A DNA stretch of 64,000 nucleotides from Allobosea sp. 67-29 (lineage in GTDB: Bacteria; Pseudomonadota; Alphaproteobacteria; Rhizobiales; Beijerinckiaceae). This document shows positions 1 to 8,284 of the stretch, one piece after another. Position numbers and translations under genes: made by a program. The notes under the pieces are model-generated. The model did not search any database and was not told the DNA's origin. It worked only from the letters and a program-made list of their open reading frames with translations. The DNA lies in the NCBI RefSeq assembly GCF_001898115.1, contig NZ_MKSQ01000023.1, positions 1-64,000 on the forward strand. The letters run 5' to 3'. The first letter of the stretch is position 1. The number at the start of each line of letters is the position of its first letter.

Positions 1-166
1 GCGCATGCGCTTCGGCATCGGCATGAACACCGACCACACCCTCGAAGAGGTCGGCCAGCAGTTCAGCGTCACCCGCGAGCGCATCCGACAGATCGAGGCG
101 AAGGCTCTGCGCAAGCTGAAGCATCCGTCGCGGAGCCGGAAGCTCAGGAGCTTCCTGGATAACTGA
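1..166 (+). CDS. rpoD: RNA polymerase sigma factor RpoD, C-terminal end (partial)
   Basis: Only the last 54 residues lie in the window; the gene enters from the left edge, with codons starting at base 2. The visible part is sigma-70 region 4.2: a [11 protein letters not shown] helix followed by the recognition helix [17 protein letters not shown], which contacts the -35 element. The ending [15 protein letters not shown] is typical of the primary sigma factor of alphaproteobacteria rather than of RpoH. The stop is followed seven bases later by a strong intrinsic terminator. The housekeeping identity is inferred from this short tail, so a close paralogue cannot be fully excluded. Confidence 0.9.
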   Translation, partial: RMRFGIGMNTDHTLEEVGQQFSVTRERIRQIEAKALRKLKHPSRSRKLRSFLDN

Positions 167-172
167 GATCAG

Positions 173-198
173 AAAGGGCGCCTCGGGCGCCCTTTTTT
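173..198 (+). terminator. Intrinsic terminator of rpoD
   Basis: A perfect 7-bp GC stem, gggcgcc (176-182) and ggcgccc (186-192), has a 3-base loop. It is extended by three A/T pairs and followed by six T residues (193-198). It sits directly after the rpoD stop. Confidence 0.9.
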
Positions 199-393
199 GT
201 TGCCGCAGATCGGGCCTTGCGATGCAGGTTTGCGGCAATCCTCCGGCAGAGCCGTTTTTCGGCGCCGGCAGCGCGACCATCCCACGATCGGATGATGTTT
301 CGGACTTCCGAGCCCGCCAGTTTCAGGCCGGTCGAGCGCGCGACCAACGGCGCGTTCGGGTCTCGCATCGTTCCGATTGTTCCGGAGATTTCC

Positions 394-942
394 ATGCTGC
401 CTTTTGCCTATTCGGCGCTGGAGGAGCGCTTCGCCACCATTCGCCCCTGGGCCAAGACCGCGATCGGGGAGGCGACGAACCGCTGTGCCATCTGCATGGG
501 CTACACGTTGCGGCTGACGCCTTCCGAGGACGATGCGACCGTCGCCAGCCTCACGGGTGCAAAGGCTTCGTTCTCCTCGGCGCCGGGTTTGCGCGGCGCT
601 CCGGTTCCCGTCGCATTCGGCGGGGCTGCGCCACGCCCGCTCAGCGCGCAATTCTTCATCCGGGCCTCCGAATTGCTGCCCCGCGTGCTGCGCGCCTATG
701 GGAAGCCCGACGTGCAGGGCGTATCGAACCAGGCTGCCAAGTCGGTGATCGGCAGGAAGGGCGTGCTCTATCTGGAGAACTGCTACCAGACGCCCGGCGA
801 CAAGCGATTCTCGTTTCCCTTCCTGCAAAGGACGACCGGCGACCACTGGGACCTGTTCAACGGGGCCGCCATGGTGGCGGAAGGATTGATGATCTCGGGC
901 AACAATCACGAGGGACAGCTCTATTTCTGGCAGGCCCGCTAG
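394..942 (+). CDS. Tae4-like amidase / NlpC-P60-type peptidoglycan hydrolase domain protein
   Basis: This 182-residue protein resembles the Tae4 family of cell-wall amidases, which are type VI secretion effectors that cut the peptide stem of peptidoglycan. Visible support is the N-terminal motif NRCAICMGYTL, with candidate nucleophile Cys31, and the late motif GDHWDLFNG, with candidate His151, in the family order Cys then His-x-Asp-Leu-x-Asn-Gly. The ATG at 394 was chosen because GGAG (384-387) sits 6 bases upstream; an in-frame ATG at 217 would add 59 residues without family character. There is no signal peptide, no adjacent Tai4-type immunity gene and no secretion cluster in the window. It may be an orphan effector or a domesticated hydrolase. 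The assignment rests on motif recognition only. Confidence 0.55.
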   Translation: MLPFAYSALEERFATIRPWAKTAIGEATNRCAICMGYTLRLTPSEDDATVASLTGAKASFSSAPGLRGAPVPVAFGGAAPRPLSAQFFIRASELLPRVLRAYGKPDVQGVSNQAAKSVIGRKGVLYLENCYQTPGDKRFSFPFLQRTTGDHWDLFNGAAMVAEGLMISGNNHEGQLYFWQAR

Positions 943-1037
943 CCGGCCGCAGGCTGCCGCGGCTCTGAGCGGGAGGACTTGATCTCGACGGCGGAAGCGG
1001 GCTTGCTGGACCGGCGCGCGGTTCGGGAGCCCCCCTC

Positions 1038-1649
1038 ATGTCGATCGAGTTCCTGCTGACTTCGCTCATCATCGTCGCCTCTCCCGGCACCGGCGCGATC
1101 TACACCATCGCCGCAGGGCTGACGCGCGGGCCGCGGGCTAGTGTCATCGCTGCGCTCGCCTGCACGCTGGGTATCCTGCCGCATCTGATGGCGGCGCTGA
1201 TGGGGATCGCGGCCGTGCTGCATGCCAGCGCGCTAGCCTTCGCCGTCGTGAAATATGCCGGCGTCGCCTATCTGCTGTTCATGGCCTGGCAGACGCTGCG
1301 GGAACATGGCGCGCTGAAGGTCGAGACCGGGGCGGATACGCGTCCGGCCTGGCGCGTGCTGCGCGACGGCATCGCCATCAACCTGCTCAATCCGAAGCTC
1401 TCGATCTTCTTCGTGGCCTTCCTGCCGCAGTTCATCGCGGCCGGGGAGGCTCATCCGCTGGCGCGCATGCTTGAACTCTCGGGTGTGTTCATGGCGATGA
1501 CCTTCGTCGTCTTCGCTCTCTACGGGCTGTTCGCGGCGGCGATGCGCGACAAGGTCGTCAGCCGTCCGGCGGTGATGGCCTGGCTCAGGCGCAGCTTCGC
1601 GGCGGCGTTCGTCGCTCTGGGCGCGAAGCTGGCCCTGACCGAGCGCTGA
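1038..1649 (+). CDS. LysE/RhtB family amino-acid exporter
   Basis: A 203-residue inner-membrane protein of the LysE/RhtB translocator family, which exports amino acids or related metabolites. The N-terminal SPGTGAIYTIAAGLTRGPRAS corresponds to the family's conserved first helix and loop (usually SPGPN-like), and INLLNPKLSIFFVAFLPQF is the conserved middle motif. About six hydrophobic segments are visible, which is standard for the family, and the length is normal (about 205). It is followed by yjbQ after a 7-base gap, so the two are probably co-transcribed. The substrate cannot be deduced. Confidence 0.9.
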   Translation: MSIEFLLTSLIIVASPGTGAIYTIAAGLTRGPRASVIAALACTLGILPHLMAALMGIAAVLHASALAFAVVKYAGVAYLLFMAWQTLREHGALKVETGADTRPAWRVLRDGIAINLLNPKLSIFFVAFLPQFIAAGEAHPLARMLELSGVFMAMTFVVFALYGLFAAAMRDKVVSRPAVMAWLRRSFAAAFVALGAKLALTER

Positions 1650-1656
1650 CGCAGCC

Positions 1657-2079
1657 ATGCGCCAGACGATCCTGAGCATCGAGACGCGCGGCCCGGGGCT
1701 CTACGAGTTCACGGACCGCGTTGCAGCCTTCGTCCGCGCCGGCGATCACCCGCAGGCACTGCTGACGCTGTTCGTGCGGCACACCTCCTGCTCGCTGCTG
1801 ATCCAGGAAAATGCCGACCCCGACGTGCAGCGCGATCTCGATGCGTTCTTCCGCCGGCTGGTGCCGTCCGCGGATGATCCGGCGATGGACTACCTCGTCC
1901 ACCGTGCCGAGGGGCCGGACGACATGCCGGCCCACATCAAGGCTGCGCTGACGCCGGTGTCGCTGTCGATCCCGGTGATAGACGGGAGGCTCGCGCTCGG
2001 CACCTGGCAAGGCATCTATCTGTTCGAGCATCGCCAGGCGCCGCATCGGCGCGAAGTGGTGGCGCATCTCGCCGCCTGA
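1657..2079 (+). CDS. yjbQ: YjbQ/UPF0047 family protein
   Basis: A 140-residue cytosolic protein of the YjbQ (UPF0047, secondary thiamine-phosphate synthase) family. The hallmark HTSCSLLIQENADPDVQRDL is present, followed by the mid-region DDMPAHIKAAL and the C-terminal LGTWQGIYLFEHR that complete the small beta-fold. Length is normal. Some YjbQ proteins have a weak thiamine-phosphate synthase side activity, but the physiological role is unsettled. It lies just downstream of the LysE-type exporter and convergent with the DUF2798 gene, whose stop is 4 bases away. Confidence 0.9.
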   Translation: MRQTILSIETRGPGLYEFTDRVAAFVRAGDHPQALLTLFVRHTSCSLLIQENADPDVQRDLDAFFRRLVPSADDPAMDYLVHRAEGPDDMPAHIKAALTPVSLSIPVIDGRLALGTWQGIYLFEHRQAPHRREVVAHLAA

Positions 2080-2082
2080 GAC

Positions 2083-2334
2083 TCAGGCGGGCGGGGAGAC
2101 GACGAGCGCCACCAGCCGCCTGACGAGCGGAAGAACGAGCAGCAGCGTCGGAAACGCGACGAGCCAGGACAGCGCCCAGGAGACGGGCCAGACCCGCAGC
2201 AGCTCGCCGTCGAGGCCGAGAGCCTTGACCGTCGAGATGCCCGAGACGACGAAGGTCATCATCACGGACAGGATGAACGGCATCACGACCGCGCCATAGC
2301 GGGCCGGGAGGCGGCGGAAAGTGGAATTCGACAT
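2083..2334 (-). CDS. DUF2798 family small membrane protein
   Basis: An 83-residue protein with two predicted transmembrane helices: about residues 13-35 (VVMPFILSVMMTFVVSGIST) and about 50-72 (WALSWLVAFPTLLLVLPLVRRL). The arrangement, with a short N-terminal basic segment RLPARYG and two helices, is that of DUF2798. The start MSNSTF was preferred to an upstream ATG that would add 13 non-conserved residues. Function is unknown. It ends 4 bases from the yjbQ stop on the opposite strand and appears to be a single-gene unit. Confidence 0.8.
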   Translation of the reverse strand: MSNSTFRRLPARYGAVVMPFILSVMMTFVVSGISTVKALGLDGELLRVWPVSWALSWLVAFPTLLLVLPLVRRLVALVVSPPA

Positions 2335-2567
2335 GGGGGTGCTTTCGTAAGCGGCAGGCCATCCGATGCGCATCCTGACGGCCGGGCCGGGGAGGATGCG
2401 TTGCCTGACGTGAGACGCTTACGAACGGGCTCGGCGCCCGATGGAGACCGTTTACGCGAGGCTCGCGTGCCTGGCAACGGGCTTCCGTTCGGGATGGCTG
2501 CTTGGCAGGGCGGACTGGCGGGGTTAGTTCTCGGCCATCGCGTCGTCACCCGCCGGAGGAAAACCGC

Positions 2568-2855
2568 ATGTCCTTCCTGAAATCGCTCTTCGGCGGCCGC
2601 AAGCAGGCCGAGGACAAGCCCGCGGGCCCGGTGAAAAGCATCGAGCACAATGGCTTCACCATCCATGCCACGCCCTATCAGGAAGGCGGGCAGTACCAGC
2701 TCTGCGGCATCATCGAGAAGGTGGTCGACGGCGAGGCCAAGAGCTATCGCTTCATCCGCGCCGACCGTTTTCCCGGGCAGGCGGAGGCGGCCGACTTCAC
2801 CCTGACCAAAGGCCAGCAGATCGTCGACATGGAAGGCGAGCGCATCTTCCGCTGA
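2568..2855 (+). CDS. HlyU family protein
   Basis: A 95-residue protein starting MSFLKSLFGG and containing the HlyU-type core VKSIEHNGFTIHATPYQEGGQYQ, followed by SYRFIRADRFPG and an ending with DFTLTKGQQIVD. This matches the alphaproteobacterial HlyU family (PF10115), named after a Vibrio haemolysin regulator although no DNA-binding helix-turn-helix is obvious here. The ATG at 2568 follows a GGAGG-like stretch (about 2553-2558). It stands alone between the DUF2798 gene and the PfpI-type stress gene. Confidence 0.85.
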   Translation: MSFLKSLFGGRKQAEDKPAGPVKSIEHNGFTIHATPYQEGGQYQLCGIIEKVVDGEAKSYRFIRADRFPGQAEAADFTLTKGQQIVDMEGERIFR

Positions 2856-2881
2856 CGCCGAGCGGCGCGACCTTTTGACCG

Positions 2882-2906
2882 GGAACGCTTCGAGAGCCGG
2901 TCCGTT
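2882..2906 (+). promoter_or_regulatory. EcfG-type (general stress response) promoter for the PfpI gene
   Basis: GGAAC (2882-2886), a 16-base spacer and CGTT (2903-2906) match the alphaproteobacterial EcfG/RpoE2 promoter consensus GGAAC-N16/17-CGTT exactly. The motif ends 31 bases before the ATG of the DJ-1/PfpI gene. Control by a general-stress sigma factor is inferred. Confidence 0.7.
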
Positions 2907-2937
2907 TCCTGAACACACGAACGTTCAGGAGGATGCC

Positions 2938-3498
2938 ATGAAGGATCTTACCGGCAAGAAGATCGCGATTCTCGCGACCCACGGCTTCGAGCAATCGGAG
3001 CTTGACGTGCCCCATGCCGAGCTGCGCAAGGCTGGGGCGAGTGTCGACATCGTCTCGCCCGAACCCGGCGAGATCAGGGGCTGGAAGCACAAGGACTGGG
3101 GTAGCGCCGTCAAGGTCGACAAGGCGCTCGATCAAGTCAGCGCGGTCGACTACGATGCCATCGTGCTGCCCGGCGGGCAGATGAACCCGGATACGCTGCG
3201 CGGCAACGACAAGGCGCTTGCGCTGATCAAGGACTTCTTCGCACAGGGCAAGACCGTCGCAGCGGTCTGCCATGGGCCTTGGCTGCTGATCGACACCGGT
3301 ATCGCCAAGGGGCGAAAGGTGACTTCCTGGCCCACCGTGCGGCAGGACCTGATCAATGCGGGTGCGTTGTGGGAGGATCGCGAGGTCGTCACCGACAAGG
3401 GAATCGTGACTTCGCGGAAACCTGCCGATCTTCCGGCCTTCGTCGCCAAGATCGCCGAGGAGATCAACGAGGGCCGGCACTCGCGGCAGGCGGCCTGA
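2938..3498 (+). CDS. DJ-1/PfpI family protein (type 1 glutamine amidotransferase-like)
   Basis: A 186-residue cytosolic protein of the DJ-1/PfpI superfamily, general stress protein 18 type. The nucleophile-elbow Cys111 is in AAVCHGPW, with His112 next to it, and the partner Glu18 is in HGFEQSEL. Relatives are linked to stress survival and are described as proteases, chaperones or deglycases; the exact activity is disputed. The ATG at 2938 has an excellent AGGAGG ribosome site (2927-2932). The EcfG-type promoter motif immediately upstream supports induction in the general stress response. A 7-bp inverted repeat (2908-2914 / 2923-2929) lies in the leader and reaches into the ribosome site. Confidence 0.9.
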   Translation: MKDLTGKKIAILATHGFEQSELDVPHAELRKAGASVDIVSPEPGEIRGWKHKDWGSAVKVDKALDQVSAVDYDAIVLPGGQMNPDTLRGNDKALALIKDFFAQGKTVAAVCHGPWLLIDTGIAKGRKVTSWPTVRQDLINAGALWEDREVVTDKGIVTSRKPADLPAFVAKIAEEINEGRHSRQAA

Positions 3499-3568
3499 GG
3501 CAGAACAAGCCTGATCATCGTCATCCGCGGCGCCCGTCGGCCTTGGCGGGAGCTTTTTGACGAGCCAT

Positions 3569-3622
3569 GCCGGCACAAGCGCGACAGGCATACGCCGGAA
3601 GCGCTTGTGCCGGCCTGTCGCG
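3569..3622. repeat. Interleaved inverted repeats between the PfpI and MFS genes
   Basis: gccggcacaagcgc (3569-3582) and gcgcttgtgccggc (3601-3614) form a perfect 14-bp inverted repeat with an 18-base spacer. A second overlapping pair, gcgacagg (3581-3588) and cctgtcgc (3615-3622), interleaves with it. No T-tract follows. It may be a stabilising hairpin, a weak terminator or a protein-binding site. Confidence 0.7.
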
Positions 3623-3669
3623 CTGCTAATCCTCGCATCAGGCCGCCGAGAAGCGGCCGTCGAGGAAGC

Positions 3670-4923
3670 ATGATCCAAGGCCTTTCGAGCGATGCCGGGC
3701 GCTACGAGCCCGATTCCCCCTATGCCTGGCTGCGGCTGGCCGTGGCTCTGGTAATCGGCACCGTCGCCTGCGTCGGCTCCTGGTCGGTCGTCGTAGTGCT
3801 GCCGGCGATGCAGGGCGAGTTCGACACGCTGCGCTCCGGTGCGACCCTGCCCTACACTCTCGCCATGCTCGGCTTCGGCGCGGGCAACATCGCGATGGGC
3901 CGCATCGCCGATCGATACGGCATCATGGTGCCGATCGTGATGGGGGCGCTGCTGCTCGCGGCCGGCTACGCCGCCGCCGGCCTCTCTCACTCTCTCTGGC
4001 AATTTGCGCTGGCACATGGCCTGCTGATCGGGTTCGGTACCGGAGCCGGCTTCTCCCCGCTGATCTCCGATCTGTCGCACTGGTTCCGCAGGCATCGCGG
4101 ACTTGCCGTCGTCTGCGGCGCCTCCGGCAGCTACCTTGCCGGCGTCGTCTGGCCACAGGTTATCACCTGGGGCCTGGCGCATTACGGCTGGCGCGTCACC
4201 CATTTCGGCATTGCCGTCACCGCGCTGGTCGTGATGTTGCCCCTTGCACCCTTTTTCCGCCGCCAGCCGACGGCGGCGGCGCTCGCCCACGCCGATAGCC
4301 ACAGCGCCGGGGCACGTAGCGACCTGGGGCTGAGCGCCAACCAACTGCAGGCCCTTCTCTGCCTCGCGGGCTTCGCCTGCTGCGTGGCCATGGCGATGCC
4401 GCAGGTTCACATCGTCGCCTATTGCGGCGATCTCGGCTACGGGGTGGCGCGAGGCGCCGAGATGCTCTCCTTGATGATGCTGCTGGGCATCGTCAGCCGC
4501 ATCGGTTCAGGCTTCGTGGCGGACCGCATCGGCGGTACGGCGACGCTGGCTCTCGGCTCGCTGATGCAGGGCGTGGCGCTGTTTCTGTATCTCTGGTTCG
4601 ACGGGCTTTCGTCGCTCTACATCGTCAGCGGCCTGTTCGGTCTGTTTCAGGGCGGGATCGTGCCGATGTATGCCGTCGTCATCCGCGAATACCTGCCGGC
4701 GCGGCAGGCGGGGGTACGGATCGGGCTCGTCATGTCGGTGACCGTGCTCGGCATGGCCACCGGCGGCTACCTCTCCGGCGTCATCTTCGACTATTTCAGC
4801 TCGTATCGGATGGCCTTCCTCAACGGGCTTGCCTGGAACCTGATCAACCTGAGCATCGTCTGCTGGCTGATGCTGAAGACGCGGGCGAAGCCGGAGCCGG
4901 CGGTTCAGGCCGTCGGGCGATAG
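3670..4923 (+). CDS. MFS transporter
   Basis: A 417-residue major facilitator superfamily permease with about 12 hydrophobic segments and the cytoplasmic loop motif GRIADRYGIMVP after helix 2, a variant of the MFS A-motif (GxLaDrxGrk). A second, weaker copy (GFVADRIGGTATL) lies after helix 8, as expected from the two-fold repeat. It resembles the monocarboxylate/oxalate-type MFS family, but the substrate is unknown. The start MIQGLSS was chosen because a GAGGAAG ribosome site precedes it; an in-frame start at 3607 would run through the upstream inverted repeat. The last 19 bases overlap a minus-strand glyoxalase remnant. Confidence 0.9.
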   Translation: MIQGLSSDAGRYEPDSPYAWLRLAVALVIGTVACVGSWSVVVVLPAMQGEFDTLRSGATLPYTLAMLGFGAGNIAMGRIADRYGIMVPIVMGALLLAAGYAAAGLSHSLWQFALAHGLLIGFGTGAGFSPLISDLSHWFRRHRGLAVVCGASGSYLAGVVWPQVITWGLAHYGWRVTHFGIAVTALVVMLPLAPFFRRQPTAAALAHADSHSAGARSDLGLSANQLQALLCLAGFACCVAMAMPQVHIVAYCGDLGYGVARGAEMLSLMMLLGIVSRIGSGFVADRIGGTATLALGSLMQGVALFLYLWFDGLSSLYIVSGLFGLFQGGIVPMYAVVIREYLPARQAGVRIGLVMSVTVLGMATGGYLSGVIFDYFSSYRMAFLNGLAWNLINLSIVCWLMLKTRAKPEPAVQAVGR

Positions 4924-4990
4924 GTGCCGAAGCACCAGACATGGCCCTCCGGATCCTTGCCGCCTGGCTCGACTCCGAGCGTGGACAAGG
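4905..4990 (-). pseudogene. Remnant of a VOC (glyoxalase/bleomycin-resistance) family gene, 3' end only
   Basis: Read on the minus strand, this stretch encodes GGKDPEGHVWCFGTYRPTA followed by a stop. That is the characteristic C-terminal end of PhnB-like VOC proteins (DPEGHxWxFGTY). No matching N-terminal part or reasonable start exists upstream; the thioesterase gene begins on the other strand at 5069. The fragment overlaps the last codons of the MFS gene. I read it as the leftover of a deleted gene. The left boundary is approximate. Confidence 0.5.
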
Positions 4991-5068
4991 ACGAGCGCCG
5001 CTTGCCGGCTGTGGCGGCGCCCGCCATCATCGCCTCCGGATTCCCGATCCCGAGGCGACGAGACGACA

Positions 5069-5488
5069 ATGACCCAAGCAGCCGAAGCCCCGGATGAGCA
5101 GCCGCGCGGCGAACTGACGGTGCGAACGATCGCCATGCCGAGCGACACCAATTCGAACGGTGACATCTTCGGCGGCTGGGTGATGTCGCGCATGGACCAG
5201 GCAGGTGGCATCGCGGGCGTCGACCGGGCACAGGGCCGCGTCGTCACGGTCGCCGTCGAGGCGATGACGTTCATCCGGCCGGTCAAGGTCGGCGATGTCC
5301 TCAGCGTTTATACCGAGATCGAATCGATCGGCCGGACATCGATGCGCATCCATATCGAGGCGTGGGCCAAGCGCTTCCGCACGACGCTGCACGAGAAGGT
5401 CACGGAAGCGACCTTCGCCTTCGTCGCGATCGACGAGGAAGGCCGGCCACGGCCGGTGCCGCAGCTGCCCGAAAATCCTAACGGCTGA
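5069..5488 (+). CDS. Acyl-CoA thioesterase, hotdog fold (YciA family)
   Basis: A 139-residue hotdog-fold thioesterase of the YciA/ACOT type that would hydrolyse acyl-CoA to free acid and CoA in the cytosol. The diagnostic N-terminal motif is DTNSNGDIFGGWVMSRMDQA, containing the conserved Asn/Asp catalytic region and the hotdog helix. VAVEAMTFIRPVKVGD is the conserved second motif. Length and layout fit YciA (about 132). It is preceded by about 145 bases holding the glyoxalase remnant and followed by a 270-base gap before the chemoreceptor gene. Substrate chain length cannot be read from the sequence. Confidence 0.88.
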   Translation: MTQAAEAPDEQPRGELTVRTIAMPSDTNSNGDIFGGWVMSRMDQAGGIAGVDRAQGRVVTVAVEAMTFIRPVKVGDVLSVYTEIESIGRTSMRIHIEAWAKRFRTTLHEKVTEATFAFVAIDEEGRPRPVPQLPENPNG

Positions 5489-5758
5489 TGAAGTACCGGT
5501 TCGGCCCGGTGATTCAAAAGAATCCATTTTAAGCGTTCTTTAAAAGCGGCCGGCGATAGTGCCGCCCGACAAGACCGGAAAACCGGTCCGGGGTGAATGC
5601 ATGTCCGTCCGATTTTGCCAGGCCTACCTGCCAACCGGCCCCTCCGGCCGGGCGGGCGGGGGATTCTGCGCCGAATGCGCGGCATCGATACCTGCCGGAC
5701 CAGGCTTCCGTTTCTGAAATCCTCCTCCTGTGTTGCGTGTTTCCCGGAGTACGACTTC

Positions 5759-8167
5759 ATGACGAAAGCCAGACCCGCGCGTGAGCGCAAGCCGAGGCGC
5801 ATCGGCATCGCGGCCCGGATCTACGCGGCACTGGGCACGCTGACGGCACTGACCCTGGTGTCGTCCACGGTGGCCTGGCTCTCCTACAACCGCGTCGAAG
5901 CGACGGTCGACGATCTCGTCACGCAGAAGATGCCTGTCGTCGAGCTGGCTCTCGAACTGTCGCAGGCGGCGACGCAGTCGACGGCGCTGGCCGCCCGCTT
6001 CAGCGAGATCGAGACCGTCCAGGAGCGCTCGGCGCTGACGGCCGATCTCGACAAGGTCGAAGGCCGCCAGATGGATCTGCTGCGCCGCATCAGCCAGCAG
6101 GGCAAGGTCGACCAGGCGAAGGCGCAACAGGCGATCGACGGCCTTTCGCGCCAGATCAACGACATCAACGATCTGACCGGGGACCGTCTGCGCAACGCGA
6201 CCGAGCAGACCAAGGCGCTCGAGAAGCTTTCCAAGGCCCGCGAAGGCTTCACGGCGCTCGCCGATTTCGAGACCGGCGATGCCCAGTTCAACGTCAAGAT
6301 GAACATCGCGAGCGCAACCCAGCTCACCGGCAAGGAGGTCGAGGAGGCGCTCTCCAACATCATCGACAAGGACCTCGCCGCGCTGCAGACGGCGCAGGCG
6401 CTGCAACTGCAGGTGAGTGAGCTGGTCGGCCTGCTCCGCGAGATCTCGCAGATCGAGAACCGCGCTGCGCTCGACAACGGCAAGGCGCGCTTCACCGCCA
6501 TCCTCAGCCAAGTCCGGGGTTTCCTGGCGCAGGCCGAGAAGCTTCAGCCCAATCCGGCGCGTGCGGATGCGGTCAATGCCGTGATCGCGCTCGGCGAAGG
6601 CGCCGAAGGGCTGATCGCGATCCGCGAGCGCGACCTGAAGACGCGCGCCGCCATCCAGGCCGGATTGAAGGAGACTCAGCAGGCGGCCGATGCGGTGCGT
6701 CGTGAGGTCGGTGAGCTCGTCACCACGGCCCATACCGGGGCGGAGGCCGCAGGTGCCTCGACCGGCGCCCTGATCGACCAGAGCCGGCTCTGGCTCGGGA
6801 GCATCGGCGCAGGTTCGCTCCTCATCGCACTGGCGCTCGGCTTCTTCTATGTCCGGCCGATGATCGTCGGACGCCTCAACCGGCTGTGGGCTGCGACCAA
6901 GGCGATCGCGGACGGCGCTCTGGAGACCGTGGTCGACACCAAGGGCAATGACGAGATCTCGGACATCTCGAAGAGCGTGCTGCTGTTCCGCGACAATGCG
7001 GTCGCGCTGCGCGCTGCCGAGGAGGCCAAGGTCGAGGACCAGAAGCGGGCCCAGGAGCAGCGCCGCCAGATGATGCAGGAACTGGGCGAGGCCTTCGGCG
7101 TCGTCGTTGTGGCCGCCGCCGCGGGCGACTTCAGCCAGCGTGTCGCGGCCCAGTTCGCCGATGCGGAGCTCAATGCTCTGGCGGACTCAGTCAACACCCT
7201 GCTGGAAACCGTGCAGGCCGGGCTATCCGAGACCTGCGAGGTGCTCGCCGAGCTTTCCGCCGGCCACCTCTCCACCCGCATCGAGGGCCTGTATCAGGGC
7301 GCCTTCGCGGAGCTGAAGGACGGCACCAATGCGCTCGCCGAGGAATTCGAGGGCACGCTGGCGCGCCTTTCCGAGACCGTCTCGGCCGTGCGCAGCGCCA
7401 CCAGCGAGATCCTCGACGGCGTCACCGACCTCGCCGAGCGGACCAGCGAGGAAAGCAACGCCGTGTCGATGGCGACGAACCAGCTCGGCGCTTTCGCCGG
7501 TACGGTCAAGAAGACCGCGAGCGAGGCGGCGCAGGCGACCGGCATGGCCCAGGGAGCCGAGGAACGCGCGCAGCAGGGCGAAAAGGTCGTCGCTTCGGCG
7601 CTGGAGGCGATGCAGCGCATCCGCCAATCCTCCAGCAAAATCTCCGAGGTCATCGCGATGATCGACGAGATCGCCTTCCAGACCAACCTGCTGGCGCTCA
7701 ACGCCGCGGTCGAGGCGGCGCGCGCCGGCGATGCCGGCAAGGGCTTCGCGGTGGTCGCGACCGAGGTGCGCAGCCTCGCCAAGCGCTCGGCCGATGCCTC
7801 GAACGACGTCAAGAAGCTGGTCGAGGCGGCGCATGGCGACGTCAAGGTCGGCGTCGGCCTGGTCGAGGAGACCTCGGCGATGTTCGGCGCGATCATGGGC
7901 TCGGTGAACGAACTGACCAAGCTGATGAACGGCATCGCCCAGACGGCGAAGAGCCAGGCCAGCGACGTCTCGACGATCAATACCGAGATCGACGGCATCG
8001 GCACCATGGCGCACCAGAATGCGGCGCTGGTCGAGGAGACCAACGCGGCGCTGGCGCTGACCGACGAGCAGACGCGGGCCCTCACCGAACACATCGCCCG
8101 CTTCCAGTTCCGGGAAGGACATGCCGGCGGCCACGAGGCGAAGCAGGATCTTTCCGAAGCGGCCTGA
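5759..8167 (+). CDS. Methyl-accepting chemotaxis protein with helical-bundle sensor
   Basis: An 802-residue membrane chemoreceptor. Transmembrane helix 1 is at about residues 20-43, followed by a long periplasmic helical sensor region of about 300 residues. Helix 2 is at about 343-364, then HAMP at about 365-420, additional HAMP-like linkers, and the signalling domain. The signalling tip is at about 636-690 with the hallmark [20 protein letters not shown]. The ATG at 5759 starts just before a basic, membrane-ready N-terminus; upstream in-frame ATGs add a cysteine-rich non-conserved stretch. There is no C-terminal pentapeptide for CheR/CheB tethering. It is transcribed alone and ends in a strong hairpin. 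The ligand is unknown. Confidence 0.93.
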   Translation: MTKARPARERKPRRIGIAARIYAALGTLTALTLVSSTVAWLSYNRVEATVDDLVTQKMPVVELALELSQAATQSTALAARFSEIETVQERSALTADLDKVEGRQMDLLRRISQQGKVDQAKAQQAIDGLSRQINDINDLTGDRLRNATEQTKALEKLSKAREGFTALADFETGDAQFNVKMNIASATQLTGKEVEEALSNIIDKDLAALQTAQALQLQVSELVGLLREISQIENRAALDNGKARFTAILSQVRGFLAQAEKLQPNPARADAVNAVIALGEGAEGLIAIRERDLKTRAAIQAGLKETQQAADAVRREVGELVTTAHTGAEAAGASTGALIDQSRLWLGSIGAGSLLIALALGFFYVRPMIVGRLNRLWAATKAIADGALETVVDTKGNDEISDISKSVLLFRDNAVALRAAEEAKVEDQKRAQEQRRQMMQELGEAFGVVVVAAAAGDFSQRVAAQFADAELNALADSVNTLLETVQAGLSETCEVLAELSAGHLSTRIEGLYQGAFAELKDGTNALAEEFEGTLARLSETVSAVRSATSEILDGVTDLAERTSEESNAVSMATNQLGAFAGTVKKTASEAAQATGMAQGAEERAQQGEKVVASALEAMQRIRQSSSKISEVIAMIDEIAFQTNLLALNAAVEAARAGDAGKGFAVVATEVRSLAKRSADASNDVKKLVEAAHGDVKVGVGLVEETSAMFGAIMGSVNELTKLMNGIAQTAKSQASDVSTINTEIDGIGTMAHQNAALVEETNAALALTDEQTRALTEHIARFQFREGHAGGHEAKQDLSEAA

Positions 8168-8191
8168 CGCGGGTTGCGCGAAGACAACCGA

Positions 8192-8227
8192 GCAGGCCCC
8201 GCGGGCGACCGCGGGGCCTGCCGCATT
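8192..8227 (+). terminator. Hairpin terminator after the chemoreceptor gene
   Basis: A perfect 12-bp stem, gcaggccccgcg (8192-8203) and cgcggggcctgc (8210-8221), has a 6-base loop. It is followed by a short T-rich tail (cgcattt). It lies 24 bases after the stop. Confidence 0.75.
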
Positions 8228-8284
8228 TCGGGACCCCCTCCGCTATGCTTGCGCGCCGGGCGATCCCGATGCTAGGCGAAGTGT

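Noticed and set aside
217..393. Extended start of the Tae4-like protein at 217
   Set aside because: The extra residues have no family character, and the ATG at 394 has a better-spaced GGAG.
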